From Planctomycetota bacterium (GTDB taxonomy: Bacteria; Planctomycetota; Phycisphaerae; UBA1845; UTPLA1), in NCBI GenBank assembly GCA_015654675.1, contig JAATGM010000002.1, positions 1 to 64,000 on the forward strand: a stretch of DNA of 64,000 nucleotides, written 5' to 3'. Of the stretch, positions 17,833-26,354 are shown one piece after another. Below the pieces are notes generated by a model. The model was not told where the DNA came from and searched no databases. It saw only the letters and a list, made by a program, of their open reading frames with translations. The first letter of the stretch is position 1, and the number at the start of each line of letters is the position of its first letter. A program made the position numbers and the translations under genes.

Positions 17833-18594
17833 CTAGCGGCGTCGTCGGAGGCCGAGCACGCTGAGGCCGGCGAAGAGCAGCATTGAGGTTGGCTCGGGGA
17901 CGGCCTGAATCTGCATGTCATTCAGGTAGCCGAGGCCGCCGCTCGCGCCCTGGAAGGAGATGTAGAGAATATTCGACGCCTGCGGCGCGATGTTTGAAAG
18001 TGTCGCGACCTGGTCACGGTTGTGAAGCCAGGGGAAATTGGCATCGCGGACGTTGAGAAAAGCCGAGGCGACCGGGATCGTGTAGGTGTTGTCGGTGTAC
18101 ACGGTATAGATCGTCGTGACGTCGCCCTCGAACTTGTGCGAGCCGAAGAAGGTCAGGTTGTAGGTTTTGCTCGGGTCGAGGCCCTGGATCTCGAATCGCG
18201 AGTTGACGTAGTAGTCGAACGGGCCGGCCAATGAGCCGCCGAGGTTACCCAAGGCGACGGTGTCGACATCGGTTGCGGCGACTTCGGCCGCGGTCGGCGG
18301 AATGGAAGTCGGGCCGGCGGGGCCGTTATAGCTATCCGTGCCGGTTGCGGCGCTGAAACCGAAATCGATGGTCGTCGGGGAGCCGTTGATGTCCTGCACG
18401 TCCGGGTAGAAAGCACCGGACCAGACGCTGTTCCAATAGTGTCCGTTGTTGTCAGGACCGGTGATACTGACGCCGCGGAAGCTTTCGTCGCTTCCAAGGT
18501 CGAACAAGACCGTTTGGGCGTTGGCTGCAGCGGCAAACGCCAGCGCGAAGATCGCGACGAACTTCCACGATTTACTCATCTGCCCCGATGTCAT
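17833..18594 (-). CDS. PEP-CTERM sorting-domain protein
   Basis: A 253-residue exported protein. ATG 18594 is chosen because AAGGAG lies six bases ahead; an upstream start at 18639 has no such site. A signal peptide (KFVAIFALAFAAAANAQ) is followed by a beta-rich body. The C-terminus is a textbook PEP-CTERM tripartite signal: VPEPTSMLLFAGLSVLGL and then RRRR at the very end. Such proteins are cut and transferred by an exosortase, which is not in this window. The body (FDLGSDESFRGVSI near the start, SYNGPAG later) is not assigned to a named family. Monocistronic, with its own strong terminator. Its upstream region has no sigma-54 site like that of the PEP-CTERM gene at 33441. Confidence 0.88.
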   Translation of the reverse strand: MTSGQMSKSWKFVAIFALAFAAAANAQTVLFDLGSDESFRGVSITGPDNNGHYWNSVWSGAFYPDVQDINGSPTTIDFGFSAATGTDSYNGPAGPTSIPPTAAEVAATDVDTVALGNLGGSLAGPFDYYVNSRFEIQGLDPSKTYNLTFFGSHKFEGDVTTIYTVYTDNTYTIPVASAFLNVRDANFPWLHNRDQVATLSNIAPQASNILYISFQGASGGLGYLNDMQIQAVPEPTSMLLFAGLSVLGLRRRR

Positions 18595-19233
18595 CTTCTG
18601 CTCCTTCGGCGGTAGCGACCGGCCGACACGGCTGGCCAATATCCGCTGTTAGTTCCCCGCCGACGCCACTCAAGCGATGGGCCGACGATTGATCGTTAAT
18701 TTCAGGTTTTTCGCGGCATTGCCGCGCCCGCTTTTAGGACCACGGTAACGGGTTGCGGTATCGAAGTCAATGGTTTGCGCGTGGTGTTATAAAGTTTTCA
18801 GAAACAGTTACATTCAATTTCCTGGAGTTCGCACGCTGTGTGCATTGTGATTGCGGATGTACTTGAAAGCGCTTGTGATCTGCCAGAATGTCGTTGCAGC
18901 TCGAAAGCGAAATCTGGCCAGCAATGGATGAATCGCTTCGCGGTGTAACTGCTGAGCGTGATCGGGTCCGGTCTATTCGTTCACCCATCGAGAACTATTG
19001 AGTTCAGGCCTTCCAGCATTGCGTCAAATGCGGTGTCGGCGTGGCTGGCGGCATGCCTCAGCCCCGAGGAATTTGTGGGCGACTCCGGGGCGATTAGGTG
19101 TCCGAGTGGCTCGGTTGCCTGCGGCGTCTATCGCGCGCTCGGAAGAGAATAGATGCGGGGTGGATTCGGGGGCCGCCGGATTGCTGGCTGAGCTCGAGGA
19201 GATTGGTCCGACCGAGAATTTCGCGTTTATCCC

Positions 19234-19262
19234 TTGACAGAAAGCCGACAATTTTGTAACGT
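19234..19262 (+). promoter_or_regulatory. Sigma-70-type promoter of the LacI-family gene
   Basis: A perfect TTGACA (19234-19239) is followed after 17 bases by TAACGT (19257-19262), a weak -10. It lies 45 bases before the start codon at 19307. A weak -10 overlapped by symmetric sequence fits a regulated promoter. Confidence 0.5.
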
Positions 19263-19288
19263 CCCTGAATCAGTTACTTAACGTTCAG
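19256..19288 (+). promoter_or_regulatory. Candidate LacI-family operators
   Basis: Two symmetric elements overlap or follow the promoter. GTAAC (19256-19260) is inverted to GTTAC (19273-19277). CTTAACGTTCAG (19277-19288) is symmetric at 10 of 12 positions around a central CG, the usual centre of LacI/GalR operators. The placement suggests autoregulation. Confidence 0.45.
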
Positions 19289-19306
19289 CCAGGTGCGGGA
19301 AGCCCC

Positions 19307-20419
19307 ATGGCCTCAGTAAGAAAGATCGCATCAGACGCAGGCGTATCTATCGCAACGGTCTCGCGTGTCCTTAACGACGAAGAGTCGGTTCGAAAGGAGA
19401 CGCGGCTGCTGGTCCTGTCCGTCGCGGAGCAGAACGGCTACGTTCAGCAAGTCGGCCGGCGATCGATCGACCAAATCGCACTTCTATATACTCAAGAGAT
19501 GACCCTGACACATCCGTTCGACGCTTCGGTCTTGGACGGCATCGTGCGCGGCGTCAGCGACCTGCGGTTTGATTTGGTTATCCTCGGCCCGCGGCATGAC
19601 AAGCGGCCGACCGAGAGCTATCCGCGGTATTTTCACCGGAAGGGCATCCGCGGCGTCATCATCCGAACGATGCATCCGACGCGTAAGATCTGCGAGGACA
19701 TCGCCGAGAGCGGTTTCCCGCATGTCGTGATCAGCGAACGATTTGACCTTCCCAAAGTCTGTTGCATTGACTGCGACTCGTGTGAGGACAGTGTCCGGGC
19801 GGTCGAATACCTGATTGATCTCGGGCACCGGCGAATCGCGTTTGCAACGCATAATGTTCCCGATCGCGATCACGGCGATCGTTACGAGGGATATTGCCGC
19901 GCACTGAACAATCACGGCATCCCGGTTGAGGACAAATTGATCTTTCGGCATCCTTTTACGCTTTCGGGCGGAGCCACAGCGCTGACGATGGCGATGAGTA
20001 TTCCCGATCCGCCCACCGCAATCTTCCTGGCGAACCCGATGCTGGCGATTGGGGCGATGAAGCAGGCCCGCGAGCTCGGGGTGCGCATCCCAGACGATCT
20101 CTCGCTGATCGGGTTTGACGACACCAATTTGCGATTTAGCGTTTTTCCAACCATGACCGCAGTCTGCCAGGATTCACACAAGCTCGGCCTCGAAGCCGCG
20201 AAGTGGCTCAGCAAAGAGATCCGTGAGCCCTCCGGCGAGTTGCTGCGAAAGCAGATTCCGACATTCTTTGAAGTAAACCAGACAACCGCAGCGCCGCGAA
20301 CCCGTCGCATTAAGCAGATTCTAGGGAGCCCCTCGGCCGCGATCGAACAGCTATCGAAAGGCGACCCCTTATCTGCGAATGTCGTGCGTCCGGCGAACGG
20401 CGAGAAGCAGCGCCAGTAG
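19307..20419 (+). CDS. LacI/GalR-family transcriptional regulator
   Basis: A 370-residue regulator. The N-terminal helix-turn-helix (residues 2-48) reads VRKIASDAGVSIATVSRVLN, the standard LacI form, with hinge helix sequence after it. Residues about 60-335 form the periplasmic-binding-protein-like sensor: LGHRRIAFATHN, DRYEGYCRALNNHGI, PTAIFLANPMLAIGAMKQ, IPDDLSLIGFDD. The effector is probably a sugar. It heads a plus-strand run whose later members include two glycosidases, so it likely controls glycan use. The stop codon overlaps the ribosome site of the next gene (AGGAG at 20418-20422). Upstream operators suggest autoregulation. Confidence 0.95.
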   Translation: MASVRKIASDAGVSIATVSRVLNDEESVRKETRLLVLSVAEQNGYVQQVGRRSIDQIALLYTQEMTLTHPFDASVLDGIVRGVSDLRFDLVILGPRHDKRPTESYPRYFHRKGIRGVIIRTMHPTRKICEDIAESGFPHVVISERFDLPKVCCIDCDSCEDSVRAVEYLIDLGHRRIAFATHNVPDRDHGDRYEGYCRALNNHGIPVEDKLIFRHPFTLSGGATALTMAMSIPDPPTAIFLANPMLAIGAMKQARELGVRIPDDLSLIGFDDTNLRFSVFPTMTAVCQDSHKLGLEAAKWLSKEIREPSGELLRKQIPTFFEVNQTTAAPRTRRIKQILGSPSAAIEQLSKGDPLSANVVRPANGEKQRQ

Positions 20420-20429
20420 GAGCATCCGC

Positions 20430-21497
20430 ATGTGTTCACGCCAGCGCTCCGCAGCTACATCGTCAACCAAATCCGCCCTTTTTCGTCCCGCCTTCACGCT
20501 CATCGAACTCCTGGTCGTCATTTCCATCACCGCACTACTGATCTCGATTCTGCTTCCGGCCCTGACGGCCGCCCGACAGCGCGGCTATCTGGTCAAGTGT
20601 CTTGCGCATGAGCGTGGGCTGGGCACCGCAGTGCTTGAGTTTTCCCAGACGCACGACGACCGCTTTCAACTTGTCTCAAGTGCGGCGGGCAACGGTGACG
20701 CCGATCCTGATCGAAATGTTTTCGAGTATGACGAATCGGGCGAGTTGCTGAGTTGGATTGCCGCGCTGGCCAAGACGAGCGGGAACAGCATTTACCACAA
20801 TAGTGAGTGGGGCGTGCGGGCCGACAATTTCACCCAGGCGCTGGATCGAAAGAACCAGATGAACGAGTCGTTCAAGGCGGCCCTGTGTCCGGCGGACCGT
20901 GTCGGCGTGGCGACGCCGTTCTATCCGAACGGAAGCCAGCTCACTGGATCCGGCTCAGGCGGCCTGTATTGGGGACTCCTCAGCTATGGAGTCAATGAAG
21001 ACGTCGCCGGGGCACAGGATGGCTCTTCGCCCCTGCCTCCAGTCGGACGCTTCGACTCGAACAACTCCCTGGCGTGGCGAATCGGGCAGCGCACCCCTCT
21101 CGCGGGTCAGCGGCTCAAGGGCATGTTCAATCGCATCTATGAGACCGCTAGCGTATTGTTGCTTTCCGATGCCGGGGCAGACGGACCGGAAGAGGCGCTT
21201 GCGGCGGGTGCGGCTGGCAACTCGGATCCGAGCAGCGTTGCCACGCTGATCGTCAGTGCGCTGGCGTCGGGACCATATCTTGAACACGCGCAGGATAAAT
21301 GGCCGCAGCGCGTTCCGACGCAACGGCATTCCGGCGGTTCCATCAACGTGATTTTCACCGATCTCCATGGTGAGACGGTGAAGCCGACGGGCTGGAGGAA
21401 CTCATCAGCTGACCAGCAGGCCAAGACGCCGACTGGGTACAACACGACTGTGCGGGTCTCGCCATATGCGGTGACCGGGCCGGTTGCACCGCTATAA
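20430..21497 (+). CDS. Type II pseudopilin-like (prepilin-type N-terminal) protein
   Basis: A 355-residue protein. ATG 20430 has AGGAG seven bases upstream; a longer frame from 20379 would overlap the LacI gene more. The prepilin motif FTLIELLVVISITALLIS follows a short charged leader of about 22 residues, so cleavage by a prepilin peptidase is expected. Conserved YLVKCLAHERGLGTA follows, where planctomycete pseudopilins usually have CxxNLRQLG. Near the C-terminus RHSGGSINVIFTDLHGE matches the H-X9-DG type end motif of planctomycete pseudopilins. Such genes are very numerous in this phylum and often sit beside glycan-degradation genes. The role in secretion or surface fibres is inferred. Coupled to the LacI-family gene. 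Confidence 0.88.
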   Translation: MCSRQRSAATSSTKSALFRPAFTLIELLVVISITALLISILLPALTAARQRGYLVKCLAHERGLGTAVLEFSQTHDDRFQLVSSAAGNGDADPDRNVFEYDESGELLSWIAALAKTSGNSIYHNSEWGVRADNFTQALDRKNQMNESFKAALCPADRVGVATPFYPNGSQLTGSGSGGLYWGLLSYGVNEDVAGAQDGSSPLPPVGRFDSNNSLAWRIGQRTPLAGQRLKGMFNRIYETASVLLLSDAGADGPEEALAAGAAGNSDPSSVATLIVSALASGPYLEHAQDKWPQRVPTQRHSGGSINVIFTDLHGETVKPTGWRNSSADQQAKTPTGYNTTVRVSPYAVTGPVAPL

Positions 21498-21728
21498 CAG
21501 CTGGTTTTGTGCGTTCGCCCGCGGGCGACGCAGCCGCGGGGCGAGTGGTGTCCTGCGTGTAACAAGATTTTGGGGACGACGACTGGGCGAGACGAGTTTG
21601 GCATCCCACTGGCGGGAAACAGTGCGAGGCGGATCGTGCATGCGACGAGCGTCGGACGTTTCGGCCGCTAATCAACGGATGGCCGCGGTCGCTCGTGCCT
21701 TCGAAGGATTGAGAAAGGAGCAACGGGA
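21498..21728. other. Intergenic region with GC-rich palindrome
   Basis: A 231-base gap. A 14-base perfect palindrome TCGCCCGCGGGCGA sits at 21515-21528; there is no T-run after it, so terminator function is doubtful. AAGGAG before ATG 21729 is the ribosome site of the next gene. Confidence 0.4.
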
Positions 21729-24700
21729 ATGAGACACCTGCCGATCATAGCGCTGGCGGTGTGCGGAATGATGGCCACAGTACAGGCCGCCCCGCCCGGT
21801 CCGCTGGACGGACAGAGCATCCCGACCGACTACGCGGGCGCGAAGCGGATCGGCGTGCAGACCAACTCCACGGGCGTCGGCGACGTGACGAGTCTTCAGT
21901 CAGTCCCGGTGTTCACGCAAGGGAGCGAACTCAACGGCATTTATCTGGCGAAGGACACGACGTTCTTGTACGTCGGCCTGACGGGCAACCTGCTGGCGCT
22001 CGGCAGCCCATTCGTCATCCTCATCGACAATCCGTTCGAGAGCGGCCAGAACGAGCTTCGCACCGAAGGCGTCGGAGGCCCGGCGTTTATGTTGCAACTG
22101 GCCGGCCGGCAGGTAGTAGTGAACGACAACGGAACGCCCGGCAATCCCGCTGACGACACGTACACGGTCGTCCCGAACTCGGGCACGATGCTTCCGACTT
22201 GTGGCGATCCGGGTTTTACCGGCTGGGACTATGCACTCGCAGTAGACGTTTCGGACAACAACACGATGTACGCGCATGAGTACATCCTGTTCGGGTTTCC
22301 GATCGGCACGGCCAACCCGGCAGAACTGTGTCATTTCGGAGACAGCCGCGGGCGGGTTTCGTGCGACCCGACGCCTGACAATCCGAACGACCCGCAGATT
22401 CCGATTTATGCCATTCGAAATCTCGTGGCTTCGTCACCCGTCGGGGATGGCAACGAAGTATTTGAGGGCGGTCAGCCGGCGTTCGGGTATCAGCGCGGCG
22501 GATTCAACAATTCGAACGTCAGCGGCGTGACGGATACCGGCACGGCCAACGCAGGTGCCGCAACAAAGGGTCTTGAAATCGCAATTCCGCTCGCCAACAT
22601 CGGCGGCAGCCCGCTTTTTGGCAACGAGACGATTCACATCCTGGTTCTGACGATGGATGGCGACGAGTATCAGCAGTCGTCGGTGACGCATGGATACGGA
22701 ACGTTTGTCAATCAGGCGTTGCCTTCGCTGACCGGTCCGAGTTGCAATCCGCCGGCGAGTCTGGGCATGCGGCCTAACCTGAGCACTGTTGCGACATGCC
22801 TCACGGTGAACCTCGCGACGCTGAGCTTTATCGACACCGGTGCCGTGCTGGACGGCAACATCGTCGCGAACGATTACGACTCGCACGCCCCGAAAGCGAC
22901 GCAGCACTGCCCGACATCCGGCGGCGATCAGGTTCAGCTCCCGAACCAGCAGGTTCCGGGCCAGAACGGCTCAGAGCTGGATGCGATGTATGTCTCGAAC
23001 GACAATCAGAACATCTATCTGGGGATGACGGGAAATCTGCAGGCGGGCGGCAACTCGATCAATCTGTTCGTCGATACGAACGGCAGAGCAGGCGGCGGCG
23101 ACGCGCTCCTGTCAGAATTCAGCACGTTTGCGTTCACGGGAACGTACAACCAGTGGACGACCGCGACGATCACGCCCGGGCCGACGAGTGTGCGAATCCA
23201 GTCGACTGACTACGGCGGTGGATTCTTCGACCTGAATCCCAACATCAGCGCGCCGGGCGCAACGGAATTGCGGGTCAATGTGACAGTCAATGCGGCGAAC
23301 CAGGCTAACCGGTTCCGAATCATCCTGGCGGATGAAGATACGACCGAGCGCGCTTACCAGTTTGACGTGCCGCCCGGCCCCGGGACCTACTCATTGAGCG
23401 TGCCTATCAGCAACTACGTTAGCGAAGGCAATCCGGGAACGATTCCGGGGCTCGATCTCTCGCGGATCAGCTTTTTCCACGTAACGGGTGGATTCAATAA
23501 CGGTAATCCGGGCGTGACATTTGACATGACGTTCGACCGCCTTGCGCTGGCCGACAGCGATGAAGGCGACCACGTACTCAATTTCGATCCCGGACCGTCG
23601 GGCTTCAATACGACGCTCATCACAAACTTCAATAACTTCCACTTGACGGGCACGTATGTATCGTGGAACACGGCCACGCTTACGTCGGGACCGACCAGCT
23701 TCCGAGTTCAAGCCACGGGCGGGTTCGGCGGCGGGTTCTACGACATCAATCCCAATCTCGACCTAACGGGGTCGACCTCGCTCGAACTGGCGGTGACGCT
23801 AAATCCCGGCTCGTCGTCGGGCGGCGTGTTATTGGTACTGGCTGACGACGATGGCACTGAGAAGCGCTGGTCATGGTTCGGCTTATCGCCGGGGACCTAC
23901 CTGCTGACAGCGCCGCTTTCGGCGGGCACGATCGTTACGCCCGGCGGCATTGCCGGATTCAACCCCGCGACTGTGTCGTTCTTTCACTTACAAGGCGACT
24001 TCAGCCCGAATACGGACATTACTTTCGACAACCTGGCGGCGCGCGGTGCGCTGCCCGGCGTTGCGCCGGTCCTGACGATGAACGGTGACGAGTTGGCGAA
24101 CGGTCCGCTGGATGTGCTTCACAACGGCTTGCTGATTCCGAATCTGGCGATCGGCTACGAGTTCGCGTACGGGATCAATCTCAAGTACAGCCCGGCGCGG
24201 GCATACATCAACTACTTCGACCTGCGGAACGACCTGTTCGCGTTTCGCGGGGCCGTTGGTTTGGACAGCGGTAATTCCGTGCTGTTTGACGAACCCGGCG
24301 GGCTTGTTCAGCAGAACCCGAACGGTCTCAAGATGGCGTTCAACAATTCGAACATTTTGGGCGTCACGGGCTGTGCGAGCCAAGGATTGCCCTGTTTCAG
24401 CGACAGTGCCGCAGCCGTCTCCGCACTCGCCCTGCAGGCCACGACCGGGGTTGAGATGTCGATCCCGCTGGCCGATCTGGGCCTGACGTCGGCCGACCTG
24501 CCACGCATCATTCACCTTTGGGCCGAGTCGGGGGAACAACTGGGCTTCGCCTCAAACCAAAGTCTGCCTTCCATGCGTAACAGCTCGTATGAAGGAAATC
24601 AGGTTGTGAATCCGGGTGATGCACCGGTCAAGTTCACGAGTCCGGAATCCGGACCGAACGCCGGCGCCGTTCTATCCAGCTTCAGCTCGTTTGTTCCGTC

Positions 24701-25355
24701 CGGGACGTACGCGGCGTGGACCACGGCGACGTTTACTTCGGGCGCGACTACCTTCCGCGTTCAATCGACGGACTTTGGCGGCTGTTACTTCACGCTGAGT
24801 CCGAGCGCTAACGCCACGGGTGCGACGACGCTGGTTGTCGATGTCACGCTTAATCCGGCCAATCAGACGGACCGGCTGAACGTGATTCTCTTTGATGGGG
24901 ACGGAACTGTTCGCGAGTTTGTGTTCCTGGGCCTGACCAATGGCGTGAAGCACCTGACGGTGGACATGCGGAATTATACGAATCAGAACAGTCCGGGAAG
25001 CGTTCCGGGTCTCGACCTGTCAAATCTGGTGCAGTTCAACATCGCCGGGGCATTCCATAACAACCCCCCGCGCACGCTCGACATGACTTTTGACAATCTG
25101 CAACTGGTCGGCGGCGTGCGAAACTTCGAGGCCCGTGCGGCGCGCGTGTGTCTCAGCACCGTGCCCGGCGACGGAGACTGCGACGGCGACAATGACCTGA
25201 TCGACGTGGCCCTGTTCCAGCAGTGCTTCGGCAGCACGGCCTCGCCGGTCTTTCCAATGGAATGCGAGCAGCTTGACCTGGTGAAGAACCACGTCATCAA
25301 CAGCCAGGATTTTGCTAGTCTCGAGCCGTTGATCACCGGGCCGGTGGGTCCATGA
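21729..25355 (+). CDS. Large secreted modular protein with dockerin-like end
   Basis: A 1208-residue exported protein with signal peptide (LPIIALAVCGMMATVQAA) and AAGGAG eight bases before ATG 21729. Three modules of about 150 residues begin near 460, 630 and 982. Each has a GTYxxWTTAT strand pair, TSVRIQSTDYGGGF, a LRVNVTVNAANQ-type strand and a closing VTFDMTFDRLAL strand. These resemble galactose-binding-like beta-sandwich modules used for carbohydrate binding. Between them lie related blocks with FNNSNVSGVT or FNNSNILGVTG, near residues 260 and 875, which look like a second duplicated domain. The C-terminus holds DGDCDGDNDLIDVALFQQCF, a degenerate dockerin-like Ca2+ loop. The stop overlaps a possible start of the next frame. 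It is probably a surface glycan-binding protein of the locus. Confidence 0.75.
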   Translation: MRHLPIIALAVCGMMATVQAAPPGPLDGQSIPTDYAGAKRIGVQTNSTGVGDVTSLQSVPVFTQGSELNGIYLAKDTTFLYVGLTGNLLALGSPFVILIDNPFESGQNELRTEGVGGPAFMLQLAGRQVVVNDNGTPGNPADDTYTVVPNSGTMLPTCGDPGFTGWDYALAVDVSDNNTMYAHEYILFGFPIGTANPAELCHFGDSRGRVSCDPTPDNPNDPQIPIYAIRNLVASSPVGDGNEVFEGGQPAFGYQRGGFNNSNVSGVTDTGTANAGAATKGLEIAIPLANIGGSPLFGNETIHILVLTMDGDEYQQSSVTHGYGTFVNQALPSLTGPSCNPPASLGMRPNLSTVATCLTVNLATLSFIDTGAVLDGNIVANDYDSHAPKATQHCPTSGGDQVQLPNQQVPGQNGSELDAMYVSNDNQNIYLGMTGNLQAGGNSINLFVDTNGRAGGGDALLSEFSTFAFTGTYNQWTTATITPGPTSVRIQSTDYGGGFFDLNPNISAPGATELRVNVTVNAANQANRFRIILADEDTTERAYQFDVPPGPGTYSLSVPISNYVSEGNPGTIPGLDLSRISFFHVTGGFNNGNPGVTFDMTFDRLALADSDEGDHVLNFDPGPSGFNTTLITNFNNFHLTGTYVSWNTATLTSGPTSFRVQATGGFGGGFYDINPNLDLTGSTSLELAVTLNPGSSSGGVLLVLADDDGTEKRWSWFGLSPGTYLLTAPLSAGTIVTPGGIAGFNPATVSFFHLQGDFSPNTDITFDNLAARGALPGVAPVLTMNGDELANGPLDVLHNGLLIPNLAIGYEFAYGINLKYSPARAYINYFDLRNDLFAFRGAVGLDSGNSVLFDEPGGLVQQNPNGLKMAFNNSNILGVTGCASQGLPCFSDSAAAVSALALQATTGVEMSIPLADLGLTSADLPRIIHLWAESGEQLGFASNQSLPSMRNSSYEGNQVVNPGDAPVKFTSPESGPNAGAVLSSFSSFVPSGTYAAWTTATFTSGATTFRVQSTDFGGCYFTLSPSANATGATTLVVDVTLNPANQTDRLNVILFDGDGTVREFVFLGLTNGVKHLTVDMRNYTNQNSPGSVPGLDLSNLVQFNIAGAFHNNPPRTLDMTFDNLQLVGGVRNFEARAARVCLSTVPGDGDCDGDNDLIDVALFQQCFGSTASPVFPMECEQLDLVKNHVINSQDFASLEPLITGPVGP

Positions 25356-25429
25356 GAGCGATTAATTCACCATTTCGACAGGACCAGAATGGCTGCGCGA
25401 AGTCGCGGCCTGACGTCAGGAGAAAGAAG

Positions 25430-26272
25430 ATGCGTTCAAGTCTTCCAGCCCTTGTGGCATGTGCACTGGGAGCGTCGGTGGCGACCGGGCAGACGGTCAC
25501 GCTGAGCTTGACCTCCCCGCAGGCCGGACAAAACGTCGCGCCCGGGACAACGATCAACTGGACAATCAGCGTCAGCGTGCCGGTGAGCGGGAGCGCGGGT
25601 CTGGCATTGGTTGCGACCGACCTTGTGCCGGACGCGGCCAATCCCGTGAAGTTCGACATCCCACCGGGGAACGCGGCGTCGATCGATGCGACCATGTCGC
25701 AGTTCAGTCGGCCGGCGGGCATCTCGAACCCCGGCGAAGGCAGCGCGACGACGGGCTACATCGGCGTGCAGCGCGGGACTGCGGGCCAGAAGTATCTCAA
25801 GCAGATCGGCGGGGCGCAGAATACGTTCGGCGTTCCGGGAACGGCGATCGGGCTCGACTTCAACGTCGCGTCGGGCGTGGGGCAAAGCGGGGCACGAACC
25901 GTCCTGTCGGGATCGTTTGTCGCTCCGGCGACGGCGGGTGCTTATACGTTCCGGCTGGCGAACGCGATGGCAAACGTGCTTAATTCGGTCGGTACGCCGC
26001 CAAGCTACTCACCGGTGCACGCTGCCACGGTCGATGCGACCACGAGCGGATCGTTTTTGTTTACGGTTGTTCCCGGCAGTCTGGGCGACATGAATTGCGA
26101 CAACACCTTCAACACCGCGGACGTGACGGCGTTTGTGTTGGCGCTCGTGAATCCGACGCTGTACACCTCGACCTATCCCGGCTGCAATCCGCTGCGGGGC
26201 GATTTCTTCGACGATGACATTCTCAACGGCAAGGATATCAAGGGATTCGTTGCTGCCCTGCTCGGGAGCTAG
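25430..26272 (+). CDS. Secreted beta-sandwich protein with dockerin tail
   Basis: A 280-residue exported protein. ATG 25430 has AGGAG seven bases upstream and is followed by a signal peptide (ALVACALGASVATGQ); an ATG at 25352 in the same frame overlaps the previous stop but has no ribosome site or signal sequence. Residues about 20-215 are a beta-rich domain of unknown type, beginning with an Ig-like strand pattern (GQNVAPGTTINWTISVSV). Residues 220-280 are a dockerin-like doublet: GDMNCDNTFNTADVTAF, then a second, altered loop GDFFDDDILNGKDIKGF. Short spacing on both sides suggests one transcript with its neighbours. Confidence 0.75.
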   Translation: MRSSLPALVACALGASVATGQTVTLSLTSPQAGQNVAPGTTINWTISVSVPVSGSAGLALVATDLVPDAANPVKFDIPPGNAASIDATMSQFSRPAGISNPGEGSATTGYIGVQRGTAGQKYLKQIGGAQNTFGVPGTAIGLDFNVASGVGQSGARTVLSGSFVAPATAGAYTFRLANAMANVLNSVGTPPSYSPVHAATVDATTSGSFLFTVVPGSLGDMNCDNTFNTADVTAFVLALVNPTLYTSTYPGCNPLRGDFFDDDILNGKDIKGFVAALLGS

Positions 26273-26354
26273 AGCCGCAGATGCGGTCGGGGCTGAGAGC
26301 GCGAGCGTAGATTCGCGTCGCGACACGCTCGGTCGCAAGGGAGCTGGGCATCGA

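Larger units (their letters stand above)
18595..19306. other. Divergent intergenic region with LacI-type control sites
   Basis: A 712-base space between the PEP-CTERM gene (leftward) and the LacI-family gene (rightward). A promoter and possible operators lie in its last 75 bases (19234-19288). The rest shows short local palindromes only and no gene that can be supported. Confidence 0.5.

Noticed and set aside
21515-21528. GC palindrome TCGCCCGCGGGCGA as terminator of the pseudopilin gene
   Set aside because: No loop and no T-run; GC-rich palindromes of this size are expected by chance in such DNA.
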